This document shows, piece after piece, positions 53,048 to 63,436 of a stretch of 64,000 bases of DNA. The position numbers and the translations under genes are program-made. Within the stretch, counting starts at the first letter, position 1, and the number at the start of each line of letters is the position of its first letter. Under the pieces are notes generated by a model, which saw only the letters and a program-made list of their open reading frames with translations, did no database searches and was not told the origin of the DNA. The stretch is from Flavobacterium lacisediminis (GTDB lineage: Bacteria; Bacteroidota; Bacteroidia; Flavobacteriales; Flavobacteriaceae), in the NCBI RefSeq assembly GCF_025909975.1, contig NZ_JAPCIO010000004.1, positions 186,001 through 250,000 of the forward strand, given 5' to 3'.

Positions 53048-54288
53048 TGAATTTATTACTTAAATCATCTAGCATCAAGCATCCAGCACCCATCAAAATC
53101 ACTGGTTCCAAGTCAGAAACCAATAGATTGTTGCTATTGCAAGCGTTATATCCAAATTTAGTTTTGGATAACACATCTAATTCCGATGATTCTGAAGTTA
53201 TGTTGAAAGCATTGCAAAACTTCCAACTTCCAACTTCCAACTTCCAACTTGTAGATGTTCATCACGCAGGAACAGCCATGCGATTTTTAACTGCTTATTT
53301 TTCCATCCAAGAAGGAAAAGAAGTGGTTTTAACTGGTTCTTCCAGAATGAAAGAGCGTCCAATTAAAATTTTGGTAGAAGCTTTAAATCAATTGGGAGCT
53401 GATATAAGTTATGAAGAAAATGAAGGTTTTCCACCAATAAAAATTATTGGAAAGAAATTGATTCAAAACAAAGTTTCGCTTCCTGCAAATGTGAGTAGCC
53501 AATATATTTCAGCTTTATTGTTGATTGCACCTAAATTAGAAAATGGTTTAGAATTAACTCTTGAAGGTGAAATCACATCCGTTCCATACATAAAAATGAC
53601 TTTGACTTTGTTGAATGAAATAGGAGTAAAGACTTCTTTTGTTGGAAATAAAATTTCTGTAAAACCACAATTCACAATTCACAATTCACAATTCACAATT
53701 GAGTCCGATTGGAGTTCGGCTTCCTATTGGTATTCCATTGTTGCCTTGTCTGAAATAGGTTTTCAAGTTACACTTTTTAGTTATAAAAAAAATAGTTTAC
53801 AAGGAGATAGCGCTTTGGCAAACATTTACAAAGATTTTGGAGTTGAAACAGTTTTTAATGAAGACAATTCTATTACTATTACCAAAACAAAAAATCATCA
53901 ATTATTAATTGTTAACTATCAATTAAATAATTGTCCTGATATTGCTCAAACAATTGCTGTGACTTGCTTTGGATTAGGAATAGGTTGTCATCTAACAGGA
54001 TTACACACTTTAAAAATCAAAGAAACAGATAGATTAGAAGCTTTAAAAACAGAACTAACAAAGTTAGGCGCAACAATTTCAGTTACTAATGAAAGCCTGA
54101 CATTAGAGGCCTCAAATCATATTAATGAAAACATTGCTATCGATACTTATCAAGATCACAGAATGGCTATGGCTTTTGCTCCGTTAGCATTGAAAATTTC
54201 TTTGACTATTAATCAAGCAGAAGTAGTTTCAAAATCGTATCCTGATTTTTGGGAAGATTTGGGAAGTGTTGGTTTTAATATTGTTTAA
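53047..54288 (+). CDS. aroA: 3-phosphoshikimate 1-carboxyvinyltransferase (EPSP synthase)
   Basis: Shikimate-pathway enzyme joining PEP to shikimate 3-phosphate. 413 residues from the ATG that overlaps the SMR stop. Motifs: GSKSETNRLLLLQAL (about 20-34), AGTAMRFLTAYF, SRMKERPI, SWSS-like DWSSASYWY and DHRMAMAFAPLAL. Catalytic core is intact. Several loops contain runs of heptanucleotide repeats (53066-53093, 53220-53247, 53667-53700 and a looser one near 53893-53930), giving odd segments such as NFQLPTSNFQLV. Probably active because the repeats lie at indel-prone loops. Confidence 0.93.
   Translation: MNLLLKSSSIKHPAPIKITGSKSETNRLLLLQALYPNLVLDNTSNSDDSEVMLKALQNFQLPTSNFQLVDVHHAGTAMRFLTAYFSIQEGKEVVLTGSSRMKERPIKILVEALNQLGADISYEENEGFPPIKIIGKKLIQNKVSLPANVSSQYISALLLIAPKLENGLELTLEGEITSVPYIKMTLTLLNEIGVKTSFVGNKISVKPQFTIHNSQFTIESDWSSASYWYSIVALSEIGFQVTLFSYKKNSLQGDSALANIYKDFGVETVFNEDNSITITKTKNHQLLIVNYQLNNCPDIAQTIAVTCFGLGIGCHLTGLHTLKIKETDRLEALKTELTKLGATISVTNESLTLEASNHINENIAIDTYQDHRMAMAFAPLALKISLTINQAEVVSKSYPDFWEDLGSVGFNIV
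53066..53093 (+). repeat. Heptamer tract 1 in aroA
   Basis: CATCTAG, CATCAAG, CATCCAG, CACCCAT: four related 7-mers coding for SSSIKHPAP near the N-terminus. Confidence 0.6.
53220..53247 (+). repeat. Heptamer tract 2 in aroA
   Basis: Four exact copies of CTTCCAA. Read in the gene's frame this gives a 7-residue pattern (NFQLPTS, then NFQL). Confidence 0.9.
53667..53700 (+). repeat. Heptamer tract 3 in aroA
   Basis: Four exact copies of ACAATTC plus a partial fifth, encoding QFTIHNS-QFTIHNS-QFTI. Frame is kept. Confidence 0.9.
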
Positions 54289-54356
54289 GAAAAATAGTAC
54301 TTTTAAGCAACCTTTTTTTCTAAATTGCATCTAATAAAGTAATAACTCTATCTTTA

Positions 54357-57300
54357 ATGAGGAAATTTGTAGTTTTTTTTTTACTTATTTGTCAGTTTGG
54401 GTTTTCTCAGCTAAGTGATTTTACTCTAAGTGTAGTAGTTTCTCATGAAACATGCCAAGGTAATGGTGTGCTAAATTTCTCAGTTCAAAATACAAGTCCT
54501 GGTGCTACAATTACATATTCTGTTTATTTAGCTTCAAATTTGATTAATCCTATTAGTGTTACACAAAGTAATTCATTGGCAGGATTGAACGCTGGTAATT
54601 ATGTGGTGATTGCAACACAATATTTAAATGGAGATTCTAATTCCACGCAACAACAAGCTACAATCAATAATAATTTAAATCCTTTAACATTTATTATCAC
54701 AGAGCAAAATGTTAAATGTGGAAATGATGGGGTTTTAACAGCAACAGTTACATCTGGAATTCCAGTAAGCTATGAAATAATTTCAGGACCTGTGATATTC
54801 TCTCCCCAGACATCAAATGTGTTTTCTGGGTTGCCAGTTGGGAATTATGCAATTCGAGTTTTTGACAATTGTGGTAACGGAGTTGTAAATAGTTTTGCTC
54901 TTACACAACAATATACTCCTGTACTTTTATATAGTGAAATAGATTCAAATTTAACTTGTAATACTGTTACAATTGGTGTTGAAGGAAACTTTTCGAATTC
55001 AAATCTTGCTTTTCCATTGCAACTTGAAATTATTGTTTATCCTCCAAATAATGGAACACCAATTATATACTCACAAACAATTGCAACTCCATTTCCTTTT
55101 GCAGTAGAACAAGTAATTCAAAGGTTTGATGGAGATTATTATTACGATATTAGAGTGGTTGACCGTTGTGGAATAGAAACAAGGAAAAATCAAAATTTAT
55201 TGAATAAGGATTTGAAATTAAATTTTGATATTTTCTCCGGATGTGTAGCTAAACTACAATTATTGGTTGAAAATGCAGTAGCGAATTATACCATTAATTT
55301 TATAAGTACTCCTTCAAATTTTAACCCTTCTTTTTCATACAATTATCACCCAGGACCATACACAATTAACGATCCTCTTTTTCAAAATGCATATGATGGA
55401 ATTTATACTATTCAAATTATAGATTCTTGTAATAAGATTGTAACGAGAAGTATTACCGTTCAAAATCCTGAAATTCCGATTGAACGTTTTGTATCAAGTG
55501 ATGGATGTGGTACAATAAGTTTTTTTTCAAATCCTATTTCAGATATTTCATTTATTTCTGTTCACTTGATTTCAGCACCTGCAACATATACAGGTGTAGT
55601 CCCTTCTGATTTGTCGAGTTTTATTATAACAATAACAAACGCTCAAAATTTAACTAGTAGTAGCTGGACCAATTTAGGGTATGTACCTGGAGTTTATGTG
55701 TTTCAAATATTAGATTCATGTGGTAATCTACATAATTTAACTATAACGGTCCCTCCAGCGGTTCCTGGTGGATTTTATTCATACCAGTATCCAGGATGCG
55801 ATATTGGAATGGGTTCTGTAAATGGTAATTTTGCTGGAAGTGGGGGAAATATTTATAGAATTGGTAGTATAAAAGTAATTACGGCTCCAAGTAATTTTCC
55901 ATTTCCATTGCCTTATGAAATAACGGATTTTTCTAATAGTTCGTTTAATTTAATAAATGTTCCTCAAGGCGATTATACTATCCAAATGACAAATACTTGC
56001 GGTAATGTTCAAACGAATATAATAAATGTAGTTGGATATTATGAAAACGAAACCTCATTAATAGTGGATCAATTATGTAGTTCATTTAATTTTATTTTTG
56101 AGCATCAAGGAAATGGAGTTTCTATTCGATATGGTCTGCAAAAGCTAGATGATGCAACAGGAAATTGGGTTAACCCAATCAATGGGGAACAAATCATCAA
56201 CAATGTAATAACAGGAAGTAATTTTTATTCAATTAATCATAATTCATATAACAATAACCTTCCCTTTACAGGAAAATTTAGAATTATTAAAGTATATAGT
56301 AAGCTTCCTGCAGGAACAAATTGTATTAGAATAATTAAAGAGTTTGAAGTGCTTAGAAATCCTAAAATTGTAGATTATGACATTATAAATTGCACCGATG
56401 GGCAAACGATCGTTTCTTTAGAAGCCATAGGAATAGGCCAATTGATTTATAGAATTGTAAGAAAAGAAAATATCTCATATATTGTAAACAATGGGACAGA
56501 CAATGTTTTTTTAAATTTAACACCTGCCTTATATGATTTTGAAGTTGAAGATGCTTGTGGAAATGTTTTAACACAACAAATCCAGATTTTAGATAATGTT
56601 CCAATGCAAGTCATCCCTAATTTATGTGAAAATCAATTGTCAACTTTGTCATTACCTAATTTTGCTTTTTTACAATATGAATGGTGGAAAGATGGAAGTC
56701 CGTCAGTAATTCTAAGTAATTCCAATGTTTTAACTTTTAATCCTTTTAATTTTGTTTCAGATGGAGGAATTTATTATGTCAGAATTACACATATAGGAAG
56801 ACCCAATTCTTGTTTAAATAGTATTATATCTTATACCATTTCTAATCAATTAGAGAATCCACAAGCGGGTTTAGATACCACGGTTAATTTTTGTAATTCA
56901 AGAAGTGTTTTAAATTTAAATAACTATTTGTCAGGGACTTTTAATACAAATGGAACTTGGACAGAAATTACATCATCAAATAGCATTGTAAATAATGGGA
57001 TTTGGAATGCCACATCCGTTCCTTTTGGGTCTTATCAATTTAAGTATGAAGTTTCAGGTTTTTGTTCTGTAATCGATAATGCCATTATAACAATTAATCT
57101 AAATGAAAAACCGGTCCTAAATATTGCGACTAATTTTTACGAATTGTGTTCTGGAGAAAACTTGCTTATCGATTCTGGAGTAGGTGATTCTAATTTCGAT
57201 TTTCTTTGGACGGGTCCAAACGGATTTACATCAACAGATGAAGTTATTCAAATTAATACAATCCAAGATAATTCAGAAGGAACCTATAGTTTATTGGTAA

Positions 57301-57845
57301 GTAATAATGGTTGTAATTCAGATGTTTTTGATTTTACAGTTAAGGTTAATACAGTTCTTGACTTTTATATTGAAGAAACTTGTCAAAATAATGTCAAAAC
57401 ACTAACTGCTATTCCAATAAATGGTAGTTTTAATCTTGATGAAATTCAGTTTATTTGGACTGGTCCAAACGGATTTACAAGTGCAATCAACCCGATACAA
57501 TTACAGGGACAAACTACTGGTAATTATGATGTAACCATTCAAAATAATACCTGTCAAATTTCAAAAAGTATTGTAGTTGAGAGTTTAGCGTGTTCTATTC
57601 CTTCAGGAGTTTCGTCAAATGGTGATGGGTTAAATGACTTCTTTGATTTGTCAGGATTTGATGTTGATAATTTAAAAATATTCAATCGTTACGGAAGAGA
57701 AGTGTATTCTAAAGAGGATTATGAAAGAGAATGGTATGGTCAAGATTTTAACGGACATATGTTACCAGCAGCAACTTATTATTATTATGTAAAGTTGGCT
57801 GATGGAGTTGAAAAAACGGGTTGGGTTTACCTTACAATAGATTAA
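54357..57845 (+). CDS. Large secreted protein with T9SS type B sorting domain
   Basis: 1162 residues; signal peptide ends FGFSQ. The body is made of many beta-sandwich-like segments, each with a DxCG-type motif (FDNCGNG, VDRCGIE, IDSCNK, LDSCGNL, EDACGN), two PKD/Ig-like repeats sharing WTGPNGFTS near residues 955 and 1040, and a C-terminal gliding-motility-type tail (VSSNGDGLNDFFDL, IFNRYGREVYSKEDY, LPAATYYYYVKL). Such type B tails direct export through T9SS and are found on adhesins. Probably an adhesin or surface-layer protein. Its stop overlaps the convergent LytTR gene by four bases. Confidence 0.88.
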   Translation: MRKFVVFFLLICQFGFSQLSDFTLSVVVSHETCQGNGVLNFSVQNTSPGATITYSVYLASNLINPISVTQSNSLAGLNAGNYVVIATQYLNGDSNSTQQQATINNNLNPLTFIITEQNVKCGNDGVLTATVTSGIPVSYEIISGPVIFSPQTSNVFSGLPVGNYAIRVFDNCGNGVVNSFALTQQYTPVLLYSEIDSNLTCNTVTIGVEGNFSNSNLAFPLQLEIIVYPPNNGTPIIYSQTIATPFPFAVEQVIQRFDGDYYYDIRVVDRCGIETRKNQNLLNKDLKLNFDIFSGCVAKLQLLVENAVANYTINFISTPSNFNPSFSYNYHPGPYTINDPLFQNAYDGIYTIQIIDSCNKIVTRSITVQNPEIPIERFVSSDGCGTISFFSNPISDISFISVHLISAPATYTGVVPSDLSSFIITITNAQNLTSSSWTNLGYVPGVYVFQILDSCGNLHNLTITVPPAVPGGFYSYQYPGCDIGMGSVNGNFAGSGGNIYRIGSIKVITAPSNFPFPLPYEITDFSNSSFNLINVPQGDYTIQMTNTCGNVQTNIINVVGYYENETSLIVDQLCSSFNFIFEHQGNGVSIRYGLQKLDDATGNWVNPINGEQIINNVITGSNFYSINHNSYNNNLPFTGKFRIIKVYSKLPAGTNCIRIIKEFEVLRNPKIVDYDIINCTDGQTIVSLEAIGIGQLIYRIVRKENISYIVNNGTDNVFLNLTPALYDFEVEDACGNVLTQQIQILDNVPMQVIPNLCENQLSTLSLPNFAFLQYEWWKDGSPSVILSNSNVLTFNPFNFVSDGGIYYVRITHIGRPNSCLNSIISYTISNQLENPQAGLDTTVNFCNSRSVLNLNNYLSGTFNTNGTWTEITSSNSIVNNGIWNATSVPFGSYQFKYEVSGFCSVIDNAIITINLNEKPVLNIATNFYELCSGENLLIDSGVGDSNFDFLWTGPNGFTSTDEVIQINTIQDNSEGTYSLLVSNNGCNSDVFDFTVKVNTVLDFYIEETCQNNVKTLTAIPINGSFNLDEIQFIWTGPNGFTSAINPIQLQGQTTGNYDVTIQNNTCQISKSIVVESLACSIPSGVSSNGDGLNDFFDLSGFDVDNLKIFNRYGREVYSKEDYEREWYGQDFNGHMLPAATYYYYVKLADGVEKTGWVYLTID

Positions 57846-58588
57846 CGTTTTATAATCTGAATTTGATCTAAGATTTGTTGAGCTTTATCTGGAGAAACTG
57901 GAATTTGAGCTTTATTCTCTAATTCAATACTTCCACCATCTGATTTATTGAAAGCTACTACGAAGTTAAAATTTACGATATACGATTTATGAATACGCAA
58001 AAATCGTGAATCGGAGCATAAAATATCTTCGAAATTCTTTAAGTTTCGACTTACTAATTGTTTGCTGCCATCACTACAAAAAACTTCTGAATAAGCGCCT
58101 TCACCTTTGATATACATGATTTTATCGGTATCTAAAAATAACAATGTATTACCAGACGGAACGGCTATTTTTGTTAAGGTTTCTTGTTGCAAATTTTCTT
58201 TAAAAGCTCTAAAATTTTCAAAACGTTGTTTTTGTTTGGCAACTCGTTCAACGGCTTCGGCTAATTCTTCTGGAATTATAGGTTTTAATAAATAATCAAC
58301 AGCAGAAAATTTGAATGCCTTTAAAGCATATTCGTTATAAGCTGTAGTAAAAATAATAGAGAAATTAACTTCATTTTCATCGAAGAAATCTAATAATTCT
58401 AAACCACTATGTCCAGGCATTTCAATGTCTAATAACACAATATCAGGTTGGTGTTTTCTGATTGCTTTTACGCCTTCTGGCAAGTTTTCGCATTCAGCAA
58501 CTATAGTAACTTGAGGGCAATATTCTTTTAAAAGTAACGATAAGGAAACTCTGGCTCTTTTTTCGTCGTCTATAATAATGGCTTTCAT
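57842..58588 (-). CDS. LytTR family response regulator
   Basis: 248 residues. Receiver domain (1-120) with acidic pocket IIIDDEKRA, phospho-acceptor Asp in VLLDIEMPG, TTAY and the Lys in LLKPI; C-terminal LytTR DNA-binding domain (about 140-245, RFLRIHKSYIVNFNFV). Encoded one base after the sensor kinase gene. LytTR proteins bind pairs of direct repeats about 21 bp apart; three such pairs lie at 61501-61531, 61563-61593 and 63582-63612, so it probably controls its own operon and the two secreted-protein genes. Confidence 0.92.
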   Translation of the reverse strand: MKAIIIDDEKRARVSLSLLLKEYCPQVTIVAECENLPEGVKAIRKHQPDIVLLDIEMPGHSGLELLDFFDENEVNFSIIFTTAYNEYALKAFKFSAVDYLLKPIIPEELAEAVERVAKQKQRFENFRAFKENLQQETLTKIAVPSGNTLLFLDTDKIMYIKGEGAYSEVFCSDGSKQLVSRNLKNFEDILCSDSRFLRIHKSYIVNFNFVVAFNKSDGGSIELENKAQIPVSPDKAQQILDQIQIIKR

Positions 58589-58589
58589 T

Positions 58590-61448
58590 TTAATACGTAA
58601 TAGGAATTTCTATAATTACTTTTGTACCTAAAGATTGCTCATTTTTATTGAATTTATCGTCAAAATTAATGGCAATATTTTTTTGTTTGTATTGATTCAG
58701 TAAGGCAATTCGATTTTGTATGGCTTCGGTTGCAAACGACAAATGATCTTTGTTTTTTATGGCATTTAATTCGGCGCTTTTTTGACGTCCAATCCCGTTG
58801 TCATCAATTGTGATTTTTAAAGAATCAAATATGCGTTCAAAATCGATAGTCAGCTTCTTTTCACCTTTTTTATGTAGCAAGCCATGTTTAACGGCATTTT
58901 CTACATAAGGTTGTAATAACATCGATGGAATTTTGATATTATCAATGTCAATGCCATAGGCAATGTTAATTTCGTAGCTAAAATCTTCATCAAAACGTGC
59001 TTTTTCAATGTCTAAATACAAGCCTAAAGTTTTAATTTCTTCAGAAAGTGTAATATTTTCTTTCTCACTCATTTCCAAAATTGTTCGGGTCAATGTTGAA
59101 AATTTTGATAAATAAGAAACGGCCTGTTTTTTGTCATTAGATAAAATATAAGACTGAATGGTGTTAAGCGCATTGTAAAAGAAATGCGGATTCATTTGCG
59201 ACTTGATCGCTTTTAATTTCGATTGGTTTAAATTCTTTTCTAAATTAACTTTATCTAATAAAAGCTGATTTTTCTTTTCTATTTTCTGAATCTGATATTT
59301 ATAAAACGTATACAATAGCGCTATGATAATCAAACTCATGTAAATCAAGAAAAACGTATTCAGCCAAAATGGCTTGTTGATTTTAAAATCGATTTGCTTT
59401 ATTTTAGTTTCATAATTGGCATCGATTTTTAAAAACAAATTATAATCACCTGGTGAAAGCGATGATAAAATAAGGTTTTTATTATCGGCATCTAAACGGT
59501 TCCAATTGCCGTCATTTATTTTGTATAAGACACTCTTTTTTTCGTTTGGAATAAAAGAAAGCACCGAAAAGTTTACTGTTATATCATTTTGATTGTATTC
59601 TAACTCGCTTAGATTGTTTTCTTTGTAAAGAATTCCATTGACTTTAATTTCATTAATGATTAATTCGGGTTTTGCGAATTCTTTATTTTTAAATTTATTC
59701 TTAACGATAATTCCTTTAGAGGTAGCAAAATAAATTTGGTCTTTAACTATTGCAACATCGGTAACTTCTAAATCGCTTGTTAATGGTAAAATTTTGCGAT
59801 AATTGTTTTTAATTAAGTTGTATTCAATTATTCCGTTTGTGGTAAAAATGAAAATAGAATTTTCCTGAATTTTAAATTTGGTGAAGCGTTCTTTCAGGTG
59901 TTTTTCAAATATAGAAACTTTTGTTACCGTATTTTTCGAATCGATTTTATACAATTCTTCACTAGTAGATAAAGCATAAACGGTATTTTTATAGGATTGT
60001 AAGTTGGTAACATAAAGTGTTTTGTTTTGAAATTTTATTTCGTTAACTCCGTTTAAATTCACAAATTTTAAGCCCATATTAGTTGCATAATAAATGCAAT
60101 TATTTTCAGGATTAAATGCTGTAGATTTCCCGTTAGATTTAATTAAAGCACTTTCATTAAAATTTAAAGATGCGTTTAAATTTTTATTATGTAAATTATC
60201 CCATTTGCTTTTTTTATTACTAACTTTAAACAAGCCACAAATTCCACTAGCTGCAAAAGAGTAATAGGTGTCGTCAATTTTTTTGATATCTTTTACAGCA
60301 AAAGATTTTTCGTTTGAAACAATATTTTGATTGTTTAAAATTTTAAATTTTGATGAAGTAAAATAGATGTTTTTTTCTTTTTCGTTTCCAATAATTTGGT
60401 TGATAGGATGGTTGCTGTTGTTTTTGTAAACAGTATTTACTGATAAATCGTTTAATTGTAATCCAAAAATAAGATCGTTTTCGGTGCCTATCAAAAGCTG
60501 ATTGTCATATGATGAAAAAACGGTTGGTTTAGGAGATAAAGGAATAAAATTATTTTTAAAATCTTGAATAAATAACAAGCCACTATTAACTGTTGAAATC
60601 CAATAATTTTGTTGTTTATCTTTAAAAATATAGGAAACATTAAAGTCGGAAAAGTAAGTCGTTGCTTTTTCATTTTCATATTTTATAATTCCGTTTGGAG
60701 TACACAACCAAGGCGCATTATCAATTATGGCTAAATTTTGTATAAAATCGAAAGAACTATTGAACTTCTTTTTTGAAAGTTGATTTTCCTTGTAGGTGTA
60801 ATAATAATTTGAAAATTTCGAAACGACAAAAAATTCATTATTTAATTCTTGAATAATTGGTACTTCTAGTGTTTTTCTAAAATCTTCTGTTAGAGGATAG
60901 GTTTTTATTTTATTTGGATAGTCAATTTCGTAAATATGCTCTCCAACAAAGTAAAATTTTGAATTGGAAGTATAGGTAGCTCGAATATATTCGTCTTTAA
61001 GAGGATAGGTATAAACCAATTGCAATGTTTTTAAATCATAAACGGCTACACTTTTAGTTTGAATTAAAAAAAGTTTGTCTTTAATTATACCAAATTTTAT
61101 GTAACCCACAGATTCTTTTTGAGGTAAGTTTTTTAACTCGCCATTTTCAACGTAATACAAGTAGCCATCAAAGTTACTGTACCAAATTCTTCCAAAACTA
61201 TCTTCGTTTATACACGAACCCGATTTTGATGTTTGAGTATCAGAAGTATAGGTTTTAAAAACACTTCCGTCATAACGGCACAATCCTTTACCTGTTGCAA
61301 ACCACATAAAGCCTTTACTGTCTTGGAAAATATCATAAACACTATTAGAAGGTAATCCATTAGTTCTGTCAATACTGTAATAATAAGGGTTTTGCCCAAA
61401 GGTGATTTGGGTAAAAAGTAGCAACAATATGATTTTTAGAAACTTCAA
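58590..61448 (-). CDS. Propeller-type sensor histidine kinase (LytS-like)
   Basis: 952 residues. Signal peptide, a long periplasmic two-component-regulator propeller (about 20-610; starts GLPSNSVYDIFQDSKGFMWFATGKGLCRYDG), a Y_Y_Y-type domain (about 620-690), one transmembrane helix near residue 705, then a LytS-type kinase: His755 in QMNPHFFYNALNTIQ and a HATPase domain with QPYVENAVKHGLL and DDNGIG. Outside signal sensing with phosphotransfer to the adjacent LytTR regulator is expected. Ligand unknown. Preceded by a LytTR-like repeat of its own. Confidence 0.92.
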   Translation of the reverse strand: MKFLKIILLLLFTQITFGQNPYYYSIDRTNGLPSNSVYDIFQDSKGFMWFATGKGLCRYDGSVFKTYTSDTQTSKSGSCINEDSFGRIWYSNFDGYLYYVENGELKNLPQKESVGYIKFGIIKDKLFLIQTKSVAVYDLKTLQLVYTYPLKDEYIRATYTSNSKFYFVGEHIYEIDYPNKIKTYPLTEDFRKTLEVPIIQELNNEFFVVSKFSNYYYTYKENQLSKKKFNSSFDFIQNLAIIDNAPWLCTPNGIIKYENEKATTYFSDFNVSYIFKDKQQNYWISTVNSGLLFIQDFKNNFIPLSPKPTVFSSYDNQLLIGTENDLIFGLQLNDLSVNTVYKNNSNHPINQIIGNEKEKNIYFTSSKFKILNNQNIVSNEKSFAVKDIKKIDDTYYSFAASGICGLFKVSNKKSKWDNLHNKNLNASLNFNESALIKSNGKSTAFNPENNCIYYATNMGLKFVNLNGVNEIKFQNKTLYVTNLQSYKNTVYALSTSEELYKIDSKNTVTKVSIFEKHLKERFTKFKIQENSIFIFTTNGIIEYNLIKNNYRKILPLTSDLEVTDVAIVKDQIYFATSKGIIVKNKFKNKEFAKPELIINEIKVNGILYKENNLSELEYNQNDITVNFSVLSFIPNEKKSVLYKINDGNWNRLDADNKNLILSSLSPGDYNLFLKIDANYETKIKQIDFKINKPFWLNTFFLIYMSLIIIALLYTFYKYQIQKIEKKNQLLLDKVNLEKNLNQSKLKAIKSQMNPHFFYNALNTIQSYILSNDKKQAVSYLSKFSTLTRTILEMSEKENITLSEEIKTLGLYLDIEKARFDEDFSYEINIAYGIDIDNIKIPSMLLQPYVENAVKHGLLHKKGEKKLTIDFERIFDSLKITIDDNGIGRQKSAELNAIKNKDHLSFATEAIQNRIALLNQYKQKNIAINFDDKFNKNEQSLGTKVIIEIPITY

Positions 61449-61465
61449 TTAGTATTGATTTATAA

Positions 61466-61531
61466 CAAATATAGGAAATAAAGGAATATGGATTAAACTC
61501 AGTTAATGAAACCCTCTTTTTAATTAACGAA
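61466..61531 (-). promoter_or_regulatory. LytTR-like box and promoter of the sensor/regulator operon
   Basis: On the minus strand TTCGTTAATT (61531-61522) and TTCATTAACT (61510-61501) are direct repeats 21 bp apart. TATATTTG (61473-61466) follows 27 bp downstream, then the ATG 17 bases on. Confidence 0.7.
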
Positions 61532-61562
61532 ATCGATTTTAATTGTTTTTTAGGCTTGATTT

Positions 61563-61629
61563 TTCGTTAACTGAAAAAGGGATTTGGTAAACTCAACGAA
61601 AATTTAAGATGTGATAAAGAATACTTTTG
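61563..61629 (+). promoter_or_regulatory. LytTR-like box and promoter of the RCC1 protein gene
   Basis: TTCGTTAACT (61563-61572) and TTGGTAAACT (61584-61593), 21 bp start to start; TACTTTTG at 61622-61629 is 28 bp further, 24 bases before the ATG. Confidence 0.75.
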
Positions 61630-61653
61630 AATCAAATTTTAAATTTTTAAACA

Positions 61654-63435
61654 ATGAAAACACGATTACTTTTTTTGTGCTTTGTATTTTTCCAAATATC
61701 GGTTTTTTCTCAATGTTGGAACAAAATATCAGCAGGATATCAACACACTTTAGCAATAAAGCAAGATGGAACTTTATGGGCTTGGGGCAGAAATACTGAA
61801 AGCCAGCTAGGTGATGGTACGATAGTAAACAAAAGCACTCCAACACAAATTGGAACAGATAATAATTGGGTAATGGTAAGTGCTTCCTTTCGACACAGCG
61901 TAGCTTTAAAATCCAATGGTACTTTATGGGTTTGGGGAACAGGAACTCTTGGAACTCAATCAACACCTGGACAAATTATCTTGTCTGTACCAACACAAAT
62001 AGGAACAGACACTAATTGGAGCTTTATTGAAACATCAGATGGTGCCACATTTGCAATTAAAACAAACGGGACTCTTTGGTCTTGGGGTTTTGATAATTTC
62101 GGTAAATTAGGAAAAGGTGGCGTAGGCAATTCAAATATTCCAGAACAAGTAGGTACCGCGACTAATTGGGTTACAGTTTCTAGTTCAAATACTCATACAA
62201 TTGGAGTTCGCTCAAATGGAACATTGTGGGTATGGGGAAGTGGTGCAGATGGAAAATTAGGTTTAAGTTCATTTACTAATTATTCAGCTCCTGTGCAACT
62301 GGGGACTGATACTAATTGGAGTAAAGTTAGTACCGGAGTTGATCATTCTGTTGCTATCAAAACGAATGGAACTTTATGGTCTTGGGGAAAAAATGATGTA
62401 GGGCAATTAGGAAGCGGCTCATTAGCAAGTCCTATTATTCTTCCTATTCAAATAGGTTTAGATACTTCATGGTCGAGAATAGATGCTGGTGACTTTCATA
62501 ATATTGCATTAAAAACAAATGGTACACTTTGGACTTGGGGAAATAATTTTAGAGGTCAACTAGGAAATGGAAACACAACATTAAGTACATCGCCAGTACA
62601 AAGAGGAGTTGTATCCACATGGGAAACAATTGCTGCTGGTTATGAGCATTCTATGGGGTTACAGACTGATAAATCATTAAACACTTGGGGTTATAATATT
62701 GATGGACGTTTAGGAGATGGAACAACAACCAATCGTTTGACGCCAACTCTTGTTAATGGTTTAAGTGTTACACCAACATTTGCGGCTGTGAGTCCAATTT
62801 GTTCAGGTGCTACATTATCGGCTTTGCCAACGACTTCTACTAATGGTATTGCAGGAACATGGTCGCCAGCGTTGAATAATACAGCAACAACTACTTATAC
62901 GTTTACACCAAGTGCTGGACAGTGCGCAACAACACAAACGTTGACTATTACGGTAAATTCAGTGCAAACTCCATCAGGTAATGTAACACAAACTTTTGTA
63001 CAAGGAGCAACACTTGCAAATATTAGTGTAAATCCAACAACTGTAATTTGGTTTGCTTCTGAATCGGATGCTATTTCTGATACGAATCCATTATCATCAG
63101 GAACTTTATTAACTAATAATTCTACTTATTATGCTGTTAATGTAGTTGGAGGTTGCAGAAGTATTGCATTTGCTATTACTGTTGCTGTTACATTGAGTGG
63201 AGATGATTTTAATTCAACAAGTTTTATTGTATATCCAAACCCAGTTCGTGATATATTAAACATAGAAACGGCTTTAGAAGTACAATCAGTAGAAATTTAC
63301 AACATCCAAGGGCAAAAAATAATGTCTTCTAATCAAAAACAAATTAATGTTGCTGATTTATCAGTTGGAATATACATAATCAGAATTCAAGATACAGATA
63401 ATGCTATGGCTACTATAAAATTCGTAAAACAATAA
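61654..63435 (+). CDS. Secreted RCC1-repeat protein with T9SS type A sorting tail
   Basis: 593 residues; signal peptide ends SVFSQ. Seven repeats of about 50 residues each carrying TLWxWG-like cores (last one LNTWGYN) make a seven-bladed RCC1 propeller (about 20-370). Two beta-sandwich domains follow, and residues about 520-593 are a type A sorting domain (YPNPVRDILNI, VEIYNIQGQK, LSVGIYIIRI). Exported through T9SS and attached or released at the surface. Controlled, by inference, by the adjacent LytTR system. Confidence 0.92.
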   Translation: MKTRLLFLCFVFFQISVFSQCWNKISAGYQHTLAIKQDGTLWAWGRNTESQLGDGTIVNKSTPTQIGTDNNWVMVSASFRHSVALKSNGTLWVWGTGTLGTQSTPGQIILSVPTQIGTDTNWSFIETSDGATFAIKTNGTLWSWGFDNFGKLGKGGVGNSNIPEQVGTATNWVTVSSSNTHTIGVRSNGTLWVWGSGADGKLGLSSFTNYSAPVQLGTDTNWSKVSTGVDHSVAIKTNGTLWSWGKNDVGQLGSGSLASPIILPIQIGLDTSWSRIDAGDFHNIALKTNGTLWTWGNNFRGQLGNGNTTLSTSPVQRGVVSTWETIAAGYEHSMGLQTDKSLNTWGYNIDGRLGDGTTTNRLTPTLVNGLSVTPTFAAVSPICSGATLSALPTTSTNGIAGTWSPALNNTATTTYTFTPSAGQCATTQTLTITVNSVQTPSGNVTQTFVQGATLANISVNPTTVIWFASESDAISDTNPLSSGTLLTNNSTYYAVNVVGGCRSIAFAITVAVTLSGDDFNSTSFIVYPNPVRDILNIETALEVQSVEIYNIQGQKIMSSNQKQINVADLSVGIYIIRIQDTDNAMATIKFVKQ

Positions 63436-63436
63436 T

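Noticed and set aside
57842..61448. PorX/PorY control system of T9SS
   Set aside because: The regulator has a LytTR DNA-binding domain and the kinase is LytS-like with a propeller, unlike PorX (receiver plus PglZ) and PorY.
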